Shown here: one piece after another, positions 16,883 through 24,548 of the stretch
Position numbering within the stretch: position 1 is the first letter of the stretch
Layout: every line of letters begins with the position of its first letter
Position numbers and translations under genes: made by a program
The notes under the pieces: model-generated
What the model was told of the DNA's origin: nothing
Database searches by the model: none
The model's input: the letters and a program-made list of their open reading frames with translations, nothing else
Origin: Pseudolysinimonas_A sp947085045
GTDB taxonomy: Bacteria; Actinomycetota; Actinomycetes; Actinomycetales; Microbacteriaceae
NCBI GenBank assembly: GCA_947085045.1
Contig: CAMTUU010000001.1
Location: 1 to 64,000 of the forward strand
Length of the DNA: 64,000 bases
Reading direction: 5' to 3'

Positions 16883-17815
16883 CTATTCCTCGGGGCGGAT
16901 CGCTCCGTCGGTGACGCGCAGGGACTCGGCGACGCGGCCGGAGCGGGCGGCGAGGATCTCGGCGAGGATCGCCACGGCGGTCTCCTCGGGGGTGGTGGCG
17001 CCGACGTCGAGCCCGATCGGCGCGTGCAGGCGGGCGTGATCGACCCCGCGCTCCTCCAGCGCGGCGCGGCGCTTCACGGTCGTCGTGCGCGACCCCATCG
17101 CGCCGACGTAGCCCGCGGGCGAGGCGAGCGCGAGCTCGAGCAGGTCGGCGTCGTAGCGGTCGTCGTGGCCGAGGTGGCAGATCACGGTGTTGGCGTCGAT
17201 CGCGGTGCGGGCGAGATACTCCGGCGGCCATTCGACGACGAGCTCGGCGCCCGGGAAGCGTTCGGCCGTCGTGAAGAGCGAGCGCGGGTCGACGACCGTC
17301 ACCGCGAAGCCCATCGCCTGTGCCGCGGCCGTGAGCGCGACGGAGAACTCCATCGCGCCGACGACGATCATCCGCGCGGGCGGTTCGATCGCGTCGACGT
17401 AGACCACCTCTCCGGATGCCGCGATCAACGCGACCTGCGCGGCGGAGCCGGCGGCGGCATCCCGCAGCTTCTCGACCAGCGGGTCGCCGGGACGCACGAG
17501 GGCGAGGTGCAGGGTGACGTTGCCGCCGCAGGCGAGGCCGACCGAGAGGGCGTCGGCGTCGGAGACCCCGAACGAGATCACCCGGGTGCGCGAGTCGTCG
17601 AGCACGCGCTCGGCCACTTCGACGATCGCGCCCTCGAGGCAGCCACCGGCGATGGAGCCGATCGCACCGGAACCGTCCCACGACATCGAGGTGCCGAGGG
17701 TGCGCGGCATGCGGCCGTCGACGGCGATCGCGGTCGCGACGACGAGAGGGATGCCGGCCTCCAGCCGGTCCAGCAGTCGCGCGGCGATCTCCAACACGAA
17801 ATCAGCGTGACACAT
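16883..17815 (-). CDS. xdhC: XdhC/CoxF family molybdenum-cofactor insertion protein
   Basis: Accessory protein that binds sulfurated molybdenum cofactor and delivers it to xanthine dehydrogenase in characterised relatives. The 310 residues show both domains: an N-terminal XdhC_CoxI part (MPRTLGTSM, GSIAGGCLEGA, FGVSDADALSVGLACGGN) and a C-terminal Rossmann domain (MIVVGAMEFSVAL, TVVDPRSLF, YVGAMGSRTT, HAPIGLDVGATTPEE). It is convergent with the fused dehydrogenase gene, only 7 bases from its stop. The ATG at 17815 overlaps an inverted repeat that may be an operator. Confidence 0.92.
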   Translation of the reverse strand: MCHADFVLEIAARLLDRLEAGIPLVVATAIAVDGRMPRTLGTSMSWDGSGAIGSIAGGCLEGAIVEVAERVLDDSRTRVISFGVSDADALSVGLACGGNVTLHLALVRPGDPLVEKLRDAAAGSAAQVALIAASGEVVYVDAIEPPARMIVVGAMEFSVALTAAAQAMGFAVTVVDPRSLFTTAERFPGAELVVEWPPEYLARTAIDANTVICHLGHDDRYDADLLELALASPAGYVGAMGSRTTTVKRRAALEERGVDHARLHAPIGLDVGATTPEETAVAILAEILAARSGRVAESLRVTDGAIRPEE

Positions 17816-17827
17816 CGACGTGTCGAT
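17814..17827. promoter_or_regulatory. inverted repeat over the xdhC start
   Basis: ATCGAC (17814-17819) and GTCGAT (17822-17827) form a perfect 6-bp inverted repeat around a GT centre, overlapping the xdhC start codon. It could be an operator for a dimeric repressor. It could also be chance in GC-rich DNA; no regulator gene lies beside it. Confidence 0.3.
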
Positions 17828-18497
17828 CTCGTTTCATGATCGTCGACGCACGCCATCCCCTGCTGCGGTCGGCGCTCCGCACCGTACCGGGCGCGCGCGA
17901 TCGACGACGCGAGCTCGCGGCCCGGTTGCGCGAGCGCGGGTGTCACGAGGTAAGCGGCATCAGGAGGCGAGCACGGGGAACTCCGAGAACTCGCGGTCGA
18001 TGTTGTCGGCACGGTCGCGCGGGAAGCGCCCGTCGACGAAGGATCGGATCGAGAGGCCACGCGCTTCGGTCGACGCGTGACGTCCGACGACCCGGACGGG
18101 GGTGGTGTCGCCGCTGACGACGTCGCCGTCGAGAAACGGCTGGGGGTCACGCCGGAGATTCGGAACGCCGCCGGACGGGGATGGCACCCCGTCCGAGGGG
18201 CTCCGCCGTGGACGAAACGAGTCGCTGAAGCTCTGCGGGTCGGCTGAAGCGGGAGGTGGCGGGAACCGGCATCGCACCCGTCCTCGGGCCCGAGATCGCT
18301 TCCGTTGTGGCTCCCGGCCGCCTCGGCGGGACTCAACTCGACACGATCCGGTGGAGAGAGCGTCACCCAGAAGTCGACCCGAGCGCGGGCCTGTCGGATG
18401 CGGGCGGGCGCAACCTGCTCGCCAGACGCGCGTAGCGCCGCGCGGGACGGTCGGCGCCGAAACATCCCCGCCATCTGCGCGCCCTACGCTGACGCGC
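17828..18497. other. 670-base region between xdhC and apt with only remnant-like frames
   Basis: No complete gene is convincing. On the plus strand an ATG at 17836 opens about 40 codons with natural-looking composition (MIVDARHPLLRSALRTVPGA) that dissolve into low-quality sequence. On the minus strand, roughly 18220 down to the TGA at 17960, codons such as LSIRSFVDGRFPRD and NIDREFSEFPVLAS look like the C-terminus of a protein I cannot identify, with no credible start. The centre has imperfect C/G-rich repeats. The region probably holds gene debris plus the apt promoter. Confidence 0.4.
17960..18220 (-). pseudogene. possible 3' remnant of an unidentified gene
   Basis: An open minus-strand frame ends at 17960 and encodes about 85 residues with protein-like composition, including DPQPFLDGDVVSGDTTPVRV and SIRSFVDGRFPRDRADN. 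No start codon with a ribosome binding site is found, and the upstream part of the frame turns into Ser/Pro/Arg-rich sequence typical of a shadow frame. I do not recognise the family. The call rests on composition only. Confidence 0.22.
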
Positions 18498-19022
18498 ATG
18501 AGCACCAATGCCGCCGAGCACGTCACCGCCCTCGCCCGCACGGTGCACGACTTCCCCACCCCCGGGATCCGTTTCCTCGATCTGACCCCCGTCCTCGCCG
18601 ACGGCCCGGCACTCGTGGCGGTGTCGGCGGCCCTCGTCGAGCCGTTCGCCGGCCAGTTCGACGTCGTCGCGGGTGTCGAGGCGCGCGGCTTCGCCTTCGC
18701 CGCCGCGGCGGCGGCCCACCTGGGCCGGGGCCTGCTGCTGATCCGCAAGGCGGGCAAGCTGCCCGGCCCGCGGATCGCCGAGTCGTACGCGCTCGAGTAC
18801 GCGGAGGCGACCCTGGAGGTGCACACCGACCAGCTGCCGCCCGGCACCCGCGTTCTGCTCATCGACGACGTACTCGCGACCGGCGGCACCCTCGCCGCGA
18901 GCGCACGGCTGATCGAACGCGCGGGCTGGGCCGTCGCCGGGGTGTCGGTCGTGCTCGAGATCCCGCCGCTCGGCGGCCGCGCGAACCTCGGACGCGAGGT
19001 GACGAGCATCACCGTCGGCTGA
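18498..19022 (+). CDS. apt: adenine phosphoribosyltransferase
   Basis: Purine salvage enzyme that converts adenine and PRPP to AMP. At 174 residues it matches the bacterial family. It has the N-terminal DFPTPGIRFLDLTPVL motif, the base-binding GVEARGFAFAAA loop and the PRPP-binding signature VLLIDDVLATGGTL. The ATG at 18498 is chosen because it precedes the first family-conserved residues; the open frame upstream is not coding in character. It is the first plus-strand gene after the remnant region, convergent with the ABC importer operon. A salvage gene among catabolic genes suggests that imported adenine can be kept for nucleotides. Confidence 0.9.
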   Translation: MSTNAAEHVTALARTVHDFPTPGIRFLDLTPVLADGPALVAVSAALVEPFAGQFDVVAGVEARGFAFAAAAAAHLGRGLLLIRKAGKLPGPRIAESYALEYAEATLEVHTDQLPPGTRVLLIDDVLATGGTLAASARLIERAGWAVAGVSVVLEIPPLGGRANLGREVTSITVG

Positions 19023-19041
19023 GCCGCTCGCCGAACCGGGG

Positions 19042-19929
19042 TCACTGCAGGGTGCGGGTCATCCCCATCCGGGCGAGCACGAGGTTCTCGACGATCTGCA
19101 CGACATTGTAGATCAGCAAGGCGACCAGGGTGATCAGCGCCACCGACGCCCACAGTTCGTCGAACCGCGCGCCCGCGCTGAACTTGACGATGTTGCCGCC
19201 GATCCCCTGACCGGTCGACAGCCACTCCGCGAGCAGCGCCCCGGTGACGGCTCCCGGGACGGAGAGCCGCGCGGCGGCGAACAGCGACGGCAAGGCGCCG
19301 GGGATACTGACCTTCAGCAGCCGGGTGAGGCTGCCCCCGCCGTAGACCCGCACGAGGTCGAGGCTCTCCGGGCTGGCCCGACTGAGACCGAAGAGCACCG
19401 AGGCGAGCGCCGGGAAGAGTACGACGATCGTGCCGATGACGGCCACCGAGGCCGCCGTGCCCCGGCCGGTGAGCAGGAAGATGACGGGGGCGATCGAGAC
19501 CAACGGGATGGTGCGCAGCAGCAGCGCGAGCGGCATGACGCTCGCCTCGACGGTGCGCGACAGCGAGAACGATACGGCGAGAACGACCGCGATCGTCATG
19601 CCGACGACGAAGCCGAGCGCGGCATCCTGCAGCGTCGTGCCGAGGAGCCCGGTCAGCAACTCGCGGCGCACGGCGGCCGTGTCGTCGGCTTGGACATCCG
19701 GCTCGTCGACGAACAGGAAGGCGTAGACATCCACCGGCCCTTTCGCCACGTAGGGCGAGATGCCGGCGAAACTGACGACGAGTTGCCAGAGCCCGAGCAC
19801 GATCGCGACGGTGATGAGGGTGTTGAGCAGAGACCGGCCGAGGGTGCGCAGCGCCGCGGAGACCCGCTCGCTCCTCAGCCTCCGACGCTGCTGCTCGACC
19901 TGCACCGCGATGAGCTCGGTCTGCGTCAT
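19042..19929 (-). CDS. ABC transporter permease (second)
   Basis: Integral membrane permease of 295 residues from the NitT/TauT-like (BPD_transp_1) family. It has about six membrane segments and the ATPase-contact loop around LVRVYGGGSLTRLLKVSIPGALP (EAA-type loop). The ATG at 19929 overlaps the stop of the first permease (ATGA). Two different permease genes with one ATPase and one lipoprotein suggest a heterodimeric channel. It is the last gene of the importer operon and runs convergent to apt. The substrate is inferred as a purine, ureide or related nitrogen compound from its neighbours. Confidence 0.88.
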   Translation of the reverse strand: MTQTELIAVQVEQQRRRLRSERVSAALRTLGRSLLNTLITVAIVLGLWQLVVSFAGISPYVAKGPVDVYAFLFVDEPDVQADDTAAVRRELLTGLLGTTLQDAALGFVVGMTIAVVLAVSFSLSRTVEASVMPLALLLRTIPLVSIAPVIFLLTGRGTAASVAVIGTIVVLFPALASVLFGLSRASPESLDLVRVYGGGSLTRLLKVSIPGALPSLFAAARLSVPGAVTGALLAEWLSTGQGIGGNIVKFSAGARFDELWASVALITLVALLIYNVVQIVENLVLARMGMTRTLQ

Positions 19930-20732
19930 GACGCCCGCCCCGCGATCCAGGGCGTGACGAGCCGGGCGAGGAATCCGACCACCCCGTAGCCGACGAGCGC
20001 GATCACTGCGCACAGCAGGAACACCGACCAGACACCAGGCGAGTCGAGGGCCCCCTGCAACCGGATGAGGGTGATGCCGACGCTGCGGTCGGTCGCCCCC
20101 ATGTACTCGCCGAGCACGGCGCCGAGCAGGGCCGTCGGCACCGCGATCTGCAGGGCGTTCAGGATCGCCGGCAGCGCCGCGATCAGCCTCACCTTGCGCA
20201 ACTGGGTCAACCGCGTCCCGCCGAAGACCCGCACGACATCGAGGCTGGCCCGGTCGGCGCTCTTGAAGCCGAGCAGAGCCCCCACGACGGTCGTGAAGAA
20301 GACCGCGAGGGCGGCCAGGAAGATCGCCGTGACGCTCGGGTCGCCCGGACGCTTCGCGCCGCCGAGCACGACGATCGCGATTCCGCCGACGGCGACGACC
20401 GGGAGGCAGTAGCTGACGACGGCCACCTGGGTGATGATCGGCTCCAGCCGCGGCACGAGCAGCACGGTGCTGGCGAGCAGCAGGGCAAGCCCGTTGCCCC
20501 ACGCGAAGCCGATCGCGGCCTCGGTGATCGTCGGCTGGAAGACGCCCCACGCGCCCATGACATTGCCGTCGAGGAACAGCCACTGCACGACGGCGACGGG
20601 TGACGGCACCGGGGTGAACGTCGTGCCCGGGGCGGGCGTGAAGAACGTCACCGAGATGAGCCACCAGGCGCCGATGAGCACGGCGCCGCCGATCAGACCG
20701 GCGGCCCAGCCGGGCATCGCCGGGCGCGTCAT
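19926..20732 (-). CDS. ABC transporter permease (first)
   Basis: Permease of 268 residues with about six membrane segments and the conserved cytoplasmic loop seen around VVRVFGGTRLTQLRKVRLIAALP. The start chosen is the ATG at 20732 (TRPAMPGWAAGL); the frame is open further upstream across the ATPase stop, but those residues are not membrane-protein-like and would overlap the ATPase gene. The 31-base gap to the ATPase and the 4-base overlap with the second permease indicate one operon. Confidence 0.87.
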   Translation of the reverse strand: MTRPAMPGWAAGLIGGAVLIGAWWLISVTFFTPAPGTTFTPVPSPVAVVQWLFLDGNVMGAWGVFQPTITEAAIGFAWGNGLALLLASTVLLVPRLEPIITQVAVVSYCLPVVAVGGIAIVVLGGAKRPGDPSVTAIFLAALAVFFTTVVGALLGFKSADRASLDVVRVFGGTRLTQLRKVRLIAALPAILNALQIAVPTALLGAVLGEYMGATDRSVGITLIRLQGALDSPGVWSVFLLCAVIALVGYGVVGFLARLVTPWIAGRAS

Positions 20733-20763
20733 CGGCGGGTTCCGACCGCGGGCGGGCGCATGC

Positions 20764-21588
20764 TCAGGACTCCGCCTCGGCGTGACCGTCCGCGCCGAAC
20801 AGCAGCTCACTGGCGCGGTCGACGAGGGCGTGGAACTCGGGGCTGCGCTGCATCTCGGGTGTGCGCGGTCGGGGCAGATCCACCTCGATGATCTCCTTGA
20901 TGCGACCGGGACGCGGGCTCATCACTGCCACGCGGTCGGCGAGGAAGATCGCCTCGGCGATGCCGTGCGTGACGAGCAGGGTCGTCGCCGGCTTCTCGGT
21001 CCAGATGCGCAGCAGCTCGAGGTTGAGGTTCTGCCTGGTCATGTCGTCGAGCGCGCCGAACGGCTCGTCGAGCAGCAGCACGCTCGGCTTGAGCGCGAGC
21101 GCCCGGGCGATCGACACCCGCTGGCGCATGCCCCCGGAGAGCTGCGCGGGCTTGGCGTTCTCGAACCCGCGCAGCCCGACGAGGTCGATGAGTTCGTCGA
21201 CGTAGGCCTTGTCGACGCGGCGGCCGGCGACCTCGAAAGGCAGCTGGATGTTCGTGGCGACACTGCGCCAGGGCAGCAGCGCGTGTTCCTGGAAGGCGAT
21301 GCCCAGCTGGCTGCCGGATCGCAGCTCGTGCGGGGTGCGGCCGTCGACCAGCACCTCGCCGGTCGTCGGGTGCTCGAGGTCGGCGAGGATGCGGAGGATC
21401 GTCGACTTGCCGCAGCCCGACGGTCCGAGCAATGCGAGGAACGAGCCCTGCTCGGTGTGCAGATCGGTGTCCTGGAGCGCCGTCACGCTCCGGCCGCGGC
21501 CTACCGAGAAGGTCTTGCTGAGTCCGGCGATCCGGATGCCGGTGCCCAGATCGCGCGGGGCACCGGCATCCGTGAGTGAATCGATCAT
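20764..21588 (-). CDS. ABC transporter ATP-binding protein
   Basis: Cytoplasmic ATPase, 274 residues, of the nitrate/sulfonate/taurine importer class. Walker A GPSGCGKST is at 55-63, the Q-loop is in AFQEHALLPW, the signature is LSGGMRQRV, Walker B is LLLDEPFGALD and the switch histidine is in VTHGIAEA. The ATG at 21588 lies 3 bases after the stop of the lipoprotein gene, so the operon order is lipoprotein, ATPase, permease, permease. Confidence 0.94.
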   Translation of the reverse strand: MIDSLTDAGAPRDLGTGIRIAGLSKTFSVGRGRSVTALQDTDLHTEQGSFLALLGPSGCGKSTILRILADLEHPTTGEVLVDGRTPHELRSGSQLGIAFQEHALLPWRSVATNIQLPFEVAGRRVDKAYVDELIDLVGLRGFENAKPAQLSGGMRQRVSIARALALKPSVLLLDEPFGALDDMTRQNLNLELLRIWTEKPATTLLVTHGIAEAIFLADRVAVMSPRPGRIKEIIEVDLPRPRTPEMQRSPEFHALVDRASELLFGADGHAEAES

Positions 21589-21591
21589 GAG

Positions 21592-22692
21592 TTAGGGCAG
21601 GTACGCCTTCAGCTCGGGGAACTCCTCGTAGATGGAGTCGATGATCGAGGTGTCGAACAGGTCCTCGACCGTGACGTCCCATCCGGCGGCGGCGAGCGAC
21701 TCGACCGTCTGAGCCTTCAGCTCGTCCGAGATCGTGAAGAGGCCGTTGGCCTCCGTCTCGTCAGTCGAGATGAGCAGTTTGGTCGCCTCGAGTGCGAGGC
21801 CGGTCTTCTCCGGGTCGAGGGGACCGAACGTGAGGTCACCGGCCGCGGCGGCGGCGTCGTAATACTTCGTGACCAGAGTCACCGAGTCGTCGGTGGTCTC
21901 CGCGAAGACATCGGTCCAGCCCTTGATCTCAGCGATCAGGAACGCCTTCAGGAGGTCCTCGTTCTCGGCGAGGTACTGGTCGGTCACCGTGAAGGTCTCG
22001 GCGACGAACGGCACCCCGTTCTCCGCGTAGGGCAAGTTGGTGATCTCGTAGCCGGCGAGCTCGACGGTCAGCGCCTCGTTCGTGAGGTAGGCCATGAAAC
22101 CGTCGACCTCGCCCGCCATCAGCGGCGTCGGGTCGAAGTCGACCGGCACCACGGTCACCTGGTCAGGCGAGATGCCGTTGGCGCTCAGCAGTGCGGCGAA
22201 CACGCTCGCGTTGGAGTCCTGCACGCCGATGCGCTTGCCGATGAGGTCGGCGGGCGTCGCGATGTCGCCGCCGGTGGCGAGCGAGAGGATCGTGAACGGG
22301 TTCTTCTGGAAGGTGGCGCCGATGATCTTCAGCGGAGCGTCCTGCTCGGCCACCGCGGCGCCGACCGACGCGGAGTCGCTCAGCGCGACCTGCACCGTGC
22401 CGGAGAGCAGCTTGGCCACGCCCGTGTCGGGGCCGGAGACGCCGATGACGTCGCTGAAGCCCGCCTCGTCGTAGTAGCCGTTCTCGTAGGCGTAGAACTC
22501 GCCCGCGAACTCCTCGTTCTTGATCCACGAGTACTGCACGCTGATCTCGCCGTACGAGGCGGCTCCGTCCGACGGCGCCGCAGCCTCGCCGCCGCTCGCG
22601 CAGCCGGCCAACAGGAGTGCCGCAGCCGCGACCGTGGTGCCGAAGATCGCGCCGCGGCTGCGGCGCAGCCGGGAGATTCCGAGTTCTGCCAT
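21592..22692 (-). CDS. ABC transporter substrate-binding lipoprotein (NMT1/THI5-like)
   Basis: Exported solute receptor of 366 residues. It has a basic start, a hydrophobic segment and a lipobox LLAGC with Cys31 as the lipid-anchored residue. The mature part belongs to the NMT1/THI5/SsuA-like group (VQYSWIKNEEFAGEFYAYEN, IGVQDSNASVFAALL), which binds nitrogen- or sulfur-containing small molecules such as pyrimidines, purine breakdown products or sulfonates. GGAAGGA lies 9 bases before the ATG. A GlnR-like box lies 59-96 bases upstream of the ATG, pointing at this operon, which supports a nitrogen-source substrate. Confidence 0.9.
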   Translation of the reverse strand: MAELGISRLRRSRGAIFGTTVAAAALLLAGCASGGEAAAPSDGAASYGEISVQYSWIKNEEFAGEFYAYENGYYDEAGFSDVIGVSGPDTGVAKLLSGTVQVALSDSASVGAAVAEQDAPLKIIGATFQKNPFTILSLATGGDIATPADLIGKRIGVQDSNASVFAALLSANGISPDQVTVVPVDFDPTPLMAGEVDGFMAYLTNEALTVELAGYEITNLPYAENGVPFVAETFTVTDQYLAENEDLLKAFLIAEIKGWTDVFAETTDDSVTLVTKYYDAAAAAGDLTFGPLDPEKTGLALEATKLLISTDETEANGLFTISDELKAQTVESLAAAGWDVTVEDLFDTSIIDSIYEEFPELKAYLP

Positions 22693-22750
22693 GTGATGCA
22701 GTCCTTCCGGGTTCAGGAGAATGTGATGTGCGCGACGCTAGCCCGCACAC

Positions 22751-22788
22751 GTTTCGGCGCGGGACCGGGCGCGTTTCGGCGTTGTTAC
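22751..22788 (-). promoter_or_regulatory. GlnR-like box facing the ABC importer operon
   Basis: Read on the minus strand, four 5-base elements are each separated by exactly 6 bases: GTAAC (22788-22784), GAAAC (22777-22773), GGTCC (22766-22762) and GAAAC (22755-22751). This matches the actinobacterial GlnR pattern gTnAC-n6-GaAAC repeated at 22 bp; the third element fits in 3 of 5 positions and the others fully. The box lies about 60 bases upstream of the lipoprotein start, a usual distance for GlnR activation. No glnR gene is in the window. Confidence 0.65.
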
Positions 22789-22853
22789 GCGTGCGGCTCC
22801 CCGCCGCGCGGGAGAGCCGCGGTGCGCGTCCCGGGTGGGCCCGGCCCGTTCGC

Positions 22854-22891
22854 GTTAACACGGGGAAACGACGGCGATACACGCCGGAAAC
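22854..22891 (+). promoter_or_regulatory. GlnR-like box facing the allantoinase operon
   Basis: On the plus strand four elements with exact 6-base spacers are seen: GTTAA (22854-22858), GAAAC (22865-22869), GATAC (22876-22880) and GAAAC (22887-22891). The two b-sites are perfect and the two a-sites match gTnAC in 4 of 5 positions. It is oriented toward the allantoinase operon and is 65 bases from the mirror-image box for the importer. The distance to the allB start (about 320 bases) implies a long leader. Confidence 0.65.
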
Positions 22892-22911
22892 GCGCAGTCC
22901 GTAACGTCGCC

Positions 22912-22932
22912 GATGTCGAGAGCATCGACATC
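22912..22932. promoter_or_regulatory. inverted repeat in the allB promoter/leader
   Basis: GATGTCGA (22912-22919) and TCGACATC (22925-22932) are perfect 8-bp inverted arms around a 5-base spacer. It lies 21 bases after the GlnR-like box, close to where transcription would begin, so a pathway-specific repressor could bind here. A transcript hairpin is the alternative. Confidence 0.4.
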
Positions 22933-22986
22933 CCCGTGTTCCGGCGCTCTGCCGTTCCACCCCTGATCCATCCGCCGGAGTCCCAC

Positions 22987-23217
22987 GTGAGTTCGCAGTC
23001 GACCCCTCGAGGTGTTGCGCGACACCCCTCTCTCCGACGGCAGCCTGAACGGGGTCGAACCCGGTCCAGGCGCGAGGGTTTCGAGGTCGTCGCCCCATGG
23101 CCACGCGCATGACCCGATCCGACGACGACCCCGCGCGCCGGATGATGACGCTCGCGACGGGGGTGAGCCTCCATGCCGGCTGACCTGCTCTCCGCCGGAC
23201 CCGGCGGCAGATCATGA
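22987..23217 (+). other. chain of overlapping short ORFs leading into allB
   Basis: The leader has a GTG (22987) with a GGAG ribosome binding site 6 bases upstream, opening 41 codons that end in TGA at 23110-23112. An ATG at 23109 overlaps that stop and opens 24 codons (MTRSDDDPARRMMTLATG) to 23183. An ATG at 23173 opens 14 codons whose TGA (23215-23217) overlaps the allB ATG at 23214. allB itself has a weak ribosome binding site, so translation could be passed along by coupling. A near-perfect 16-bp palindrome (23011-23026, GGTGT and ACACC ends) lies within. No known peptide is recognised; it may also be gene debris. Confidence 0.3.
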
Positions 23218-24548
23218 GCTACGACCTCGTGATCGCGGGCCGGGCGCTCGTGCACCTCGACCATCACGCCCCGACCTTCACCGATGCCGAGGTCGCCGTG
23301 CTCGACGGGCGCATCGCCGGCATCGCGCCGCCCGGAGCCCACCTGACGGCGACGCACCGGATCGAGCTCGCCGACGACGAGGTGCTGCTGCCAGGCCTCG
23401 TCGACACCCACGTGCACGTGAACGAGCCGGGCCGCACGGAGTGGGAGGGGTTCTCCTCCGCGACGCGTGCGGCGGCGGCCGGCGGCGTGACGACGCTGAT
23501 CGACATGCCGCTCAACTCGATCCCGCCGACGACCACGCCCGAGAACCTCGCGACCAAGCAGGCGGCCGCCCGGGACCAGGCCGCGATCGACGTCGGCTTC
23601 TGGGGTGGGGCCGTTCCCGAGAACCTCGGGTCGCTGCGCCCCCTCCACGACGCCGGGGTGTTCGGATTCAAGGCGTTCCTCGCCCCGTCCGGCGTCGACG
23701 AGTTCGGGCATCTCGATGCGGCACAGCTCGACGCCGCCCTCGACGAGCTCGCTGGTTTCGGCGGCCTGCTGCTGGTGCACGCCGAAGACCCGACCGTGCT
23801 GCACGAGCACGAGAACGCCGGCGGGCCGGGCTACGGGTTGTACGTCGACTCCCGCCCCGACGAGGCGGAGGTGGTCGCGATCTCCCGGGCGATCGAGGGC
23901 GTGCGCCGCACCGGAACGTGGGCGCACATCCTGCACCTGTCGTCGGCGGCGGCGCTCCCCGAACTGCGGGCGGCGCGAGCCGAGGGCCTGCCGATCACGG
24001 TCGAGACCTGCCCGCACTACCTGACCCTGGCATCCGAGCACATCCCCGACGGCGGGACGCAGTTCAAGTGCGCACCGCCGATCCGCTCTTCAGGCAATCG
24101 GGATGCCCTCTGGCAGGCGCTGGCGGACGGCGACATCGACCTCGTGGTGAGCGACCACTCCCCTTCGACCGCCGACCTCAAGTTCGCCGGCGACGGCGAC
24201 TTCGCCCAGGCCTGGGGCGGGATCGCGGGCGTGCAGCTCGGGCTCCCCGCGGTCTGGACCGAGGCCGCGACCCGCGGGGTGCCGCTCGAGGACGTGGTGC
24301 GCTGGATGTCGACCGCACCCGCGGCCTTCGCGCGTCTGCCGCAGAAGGGGTTGATCGAGGTGGGGCGCGACGCCGACCTCGTCGTGTTCGCGCCCGACGC
24401 GCGGTTCACGGTGCACGCGAGCGACCTGCTGCACAAGAATCCGGTGAGCGCCTACGACGGCGCCGATCTGCGCGGCGTGGTGCGGCGTACGCTCCTCCGG
24501 GGCGTCGACACCGGCGCCGGGCAGCTTCTGACCAGAGAGGACGGCTGA
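23214..24548 (+). CDS. allB: allantoinase
   Basis: Zinc amidohydrolase of 444 residues that opens allantoin to allantoate. The metal motif is DTHVHVNEPGR with His66 and His68, Lys152 in GFKAFLAP is the likely carboxylated bridge, and VHAEDP, TCPHYL and VVSDHSP supply further ligands and the catalytic Asp. NEPGRTEWEGF is characteristic of allantoinase rather than dihydropyrimidinase. The gene begins an operon with urate oxidase (1-base overlap) and guanine deaminase. Regulation by nitrogen limitation is suggested by the upstream GlnR-like box. Confidence 0.94.
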   Translation: MSYDLVIAGRALVHLDHHAPTFTDAEVAVLDGRIAGIAPPGAHLTATHRIELADDEVLLPGLVDTHVHVNEPGRTEWEGFSSATRAAAAGGVTTLIDMPLNSIPPTTTPENLATKQAAARDQAAIDVGFWGGAVPENLGSLRPLHDAGVFGFKAFLAPSGVDEFGHLDAAQLDAALDELAGFGGLLLVHAEDPTVLHEHENAGGPGYGLYVDSRPDEAEVVAISRAIEGVRRTGTWAHILHLSSAAALPELRAARAEGLPITVETCPHYLTLASEHIPDGGTQFKCAPPIRSSGNRDALWQALADGDIDLVVSDHSPSTADLKFAGDGDFAQAWGGIAGVQLGLPAVWTEAATRGVPLEDVVRWMSTAPAAFARLPQKGLIEVGRDADLVVFAPDARFTVHASDLLHKNPVSAYDGADLRGVVRRTLLRGVDTGAGQLLTREDG

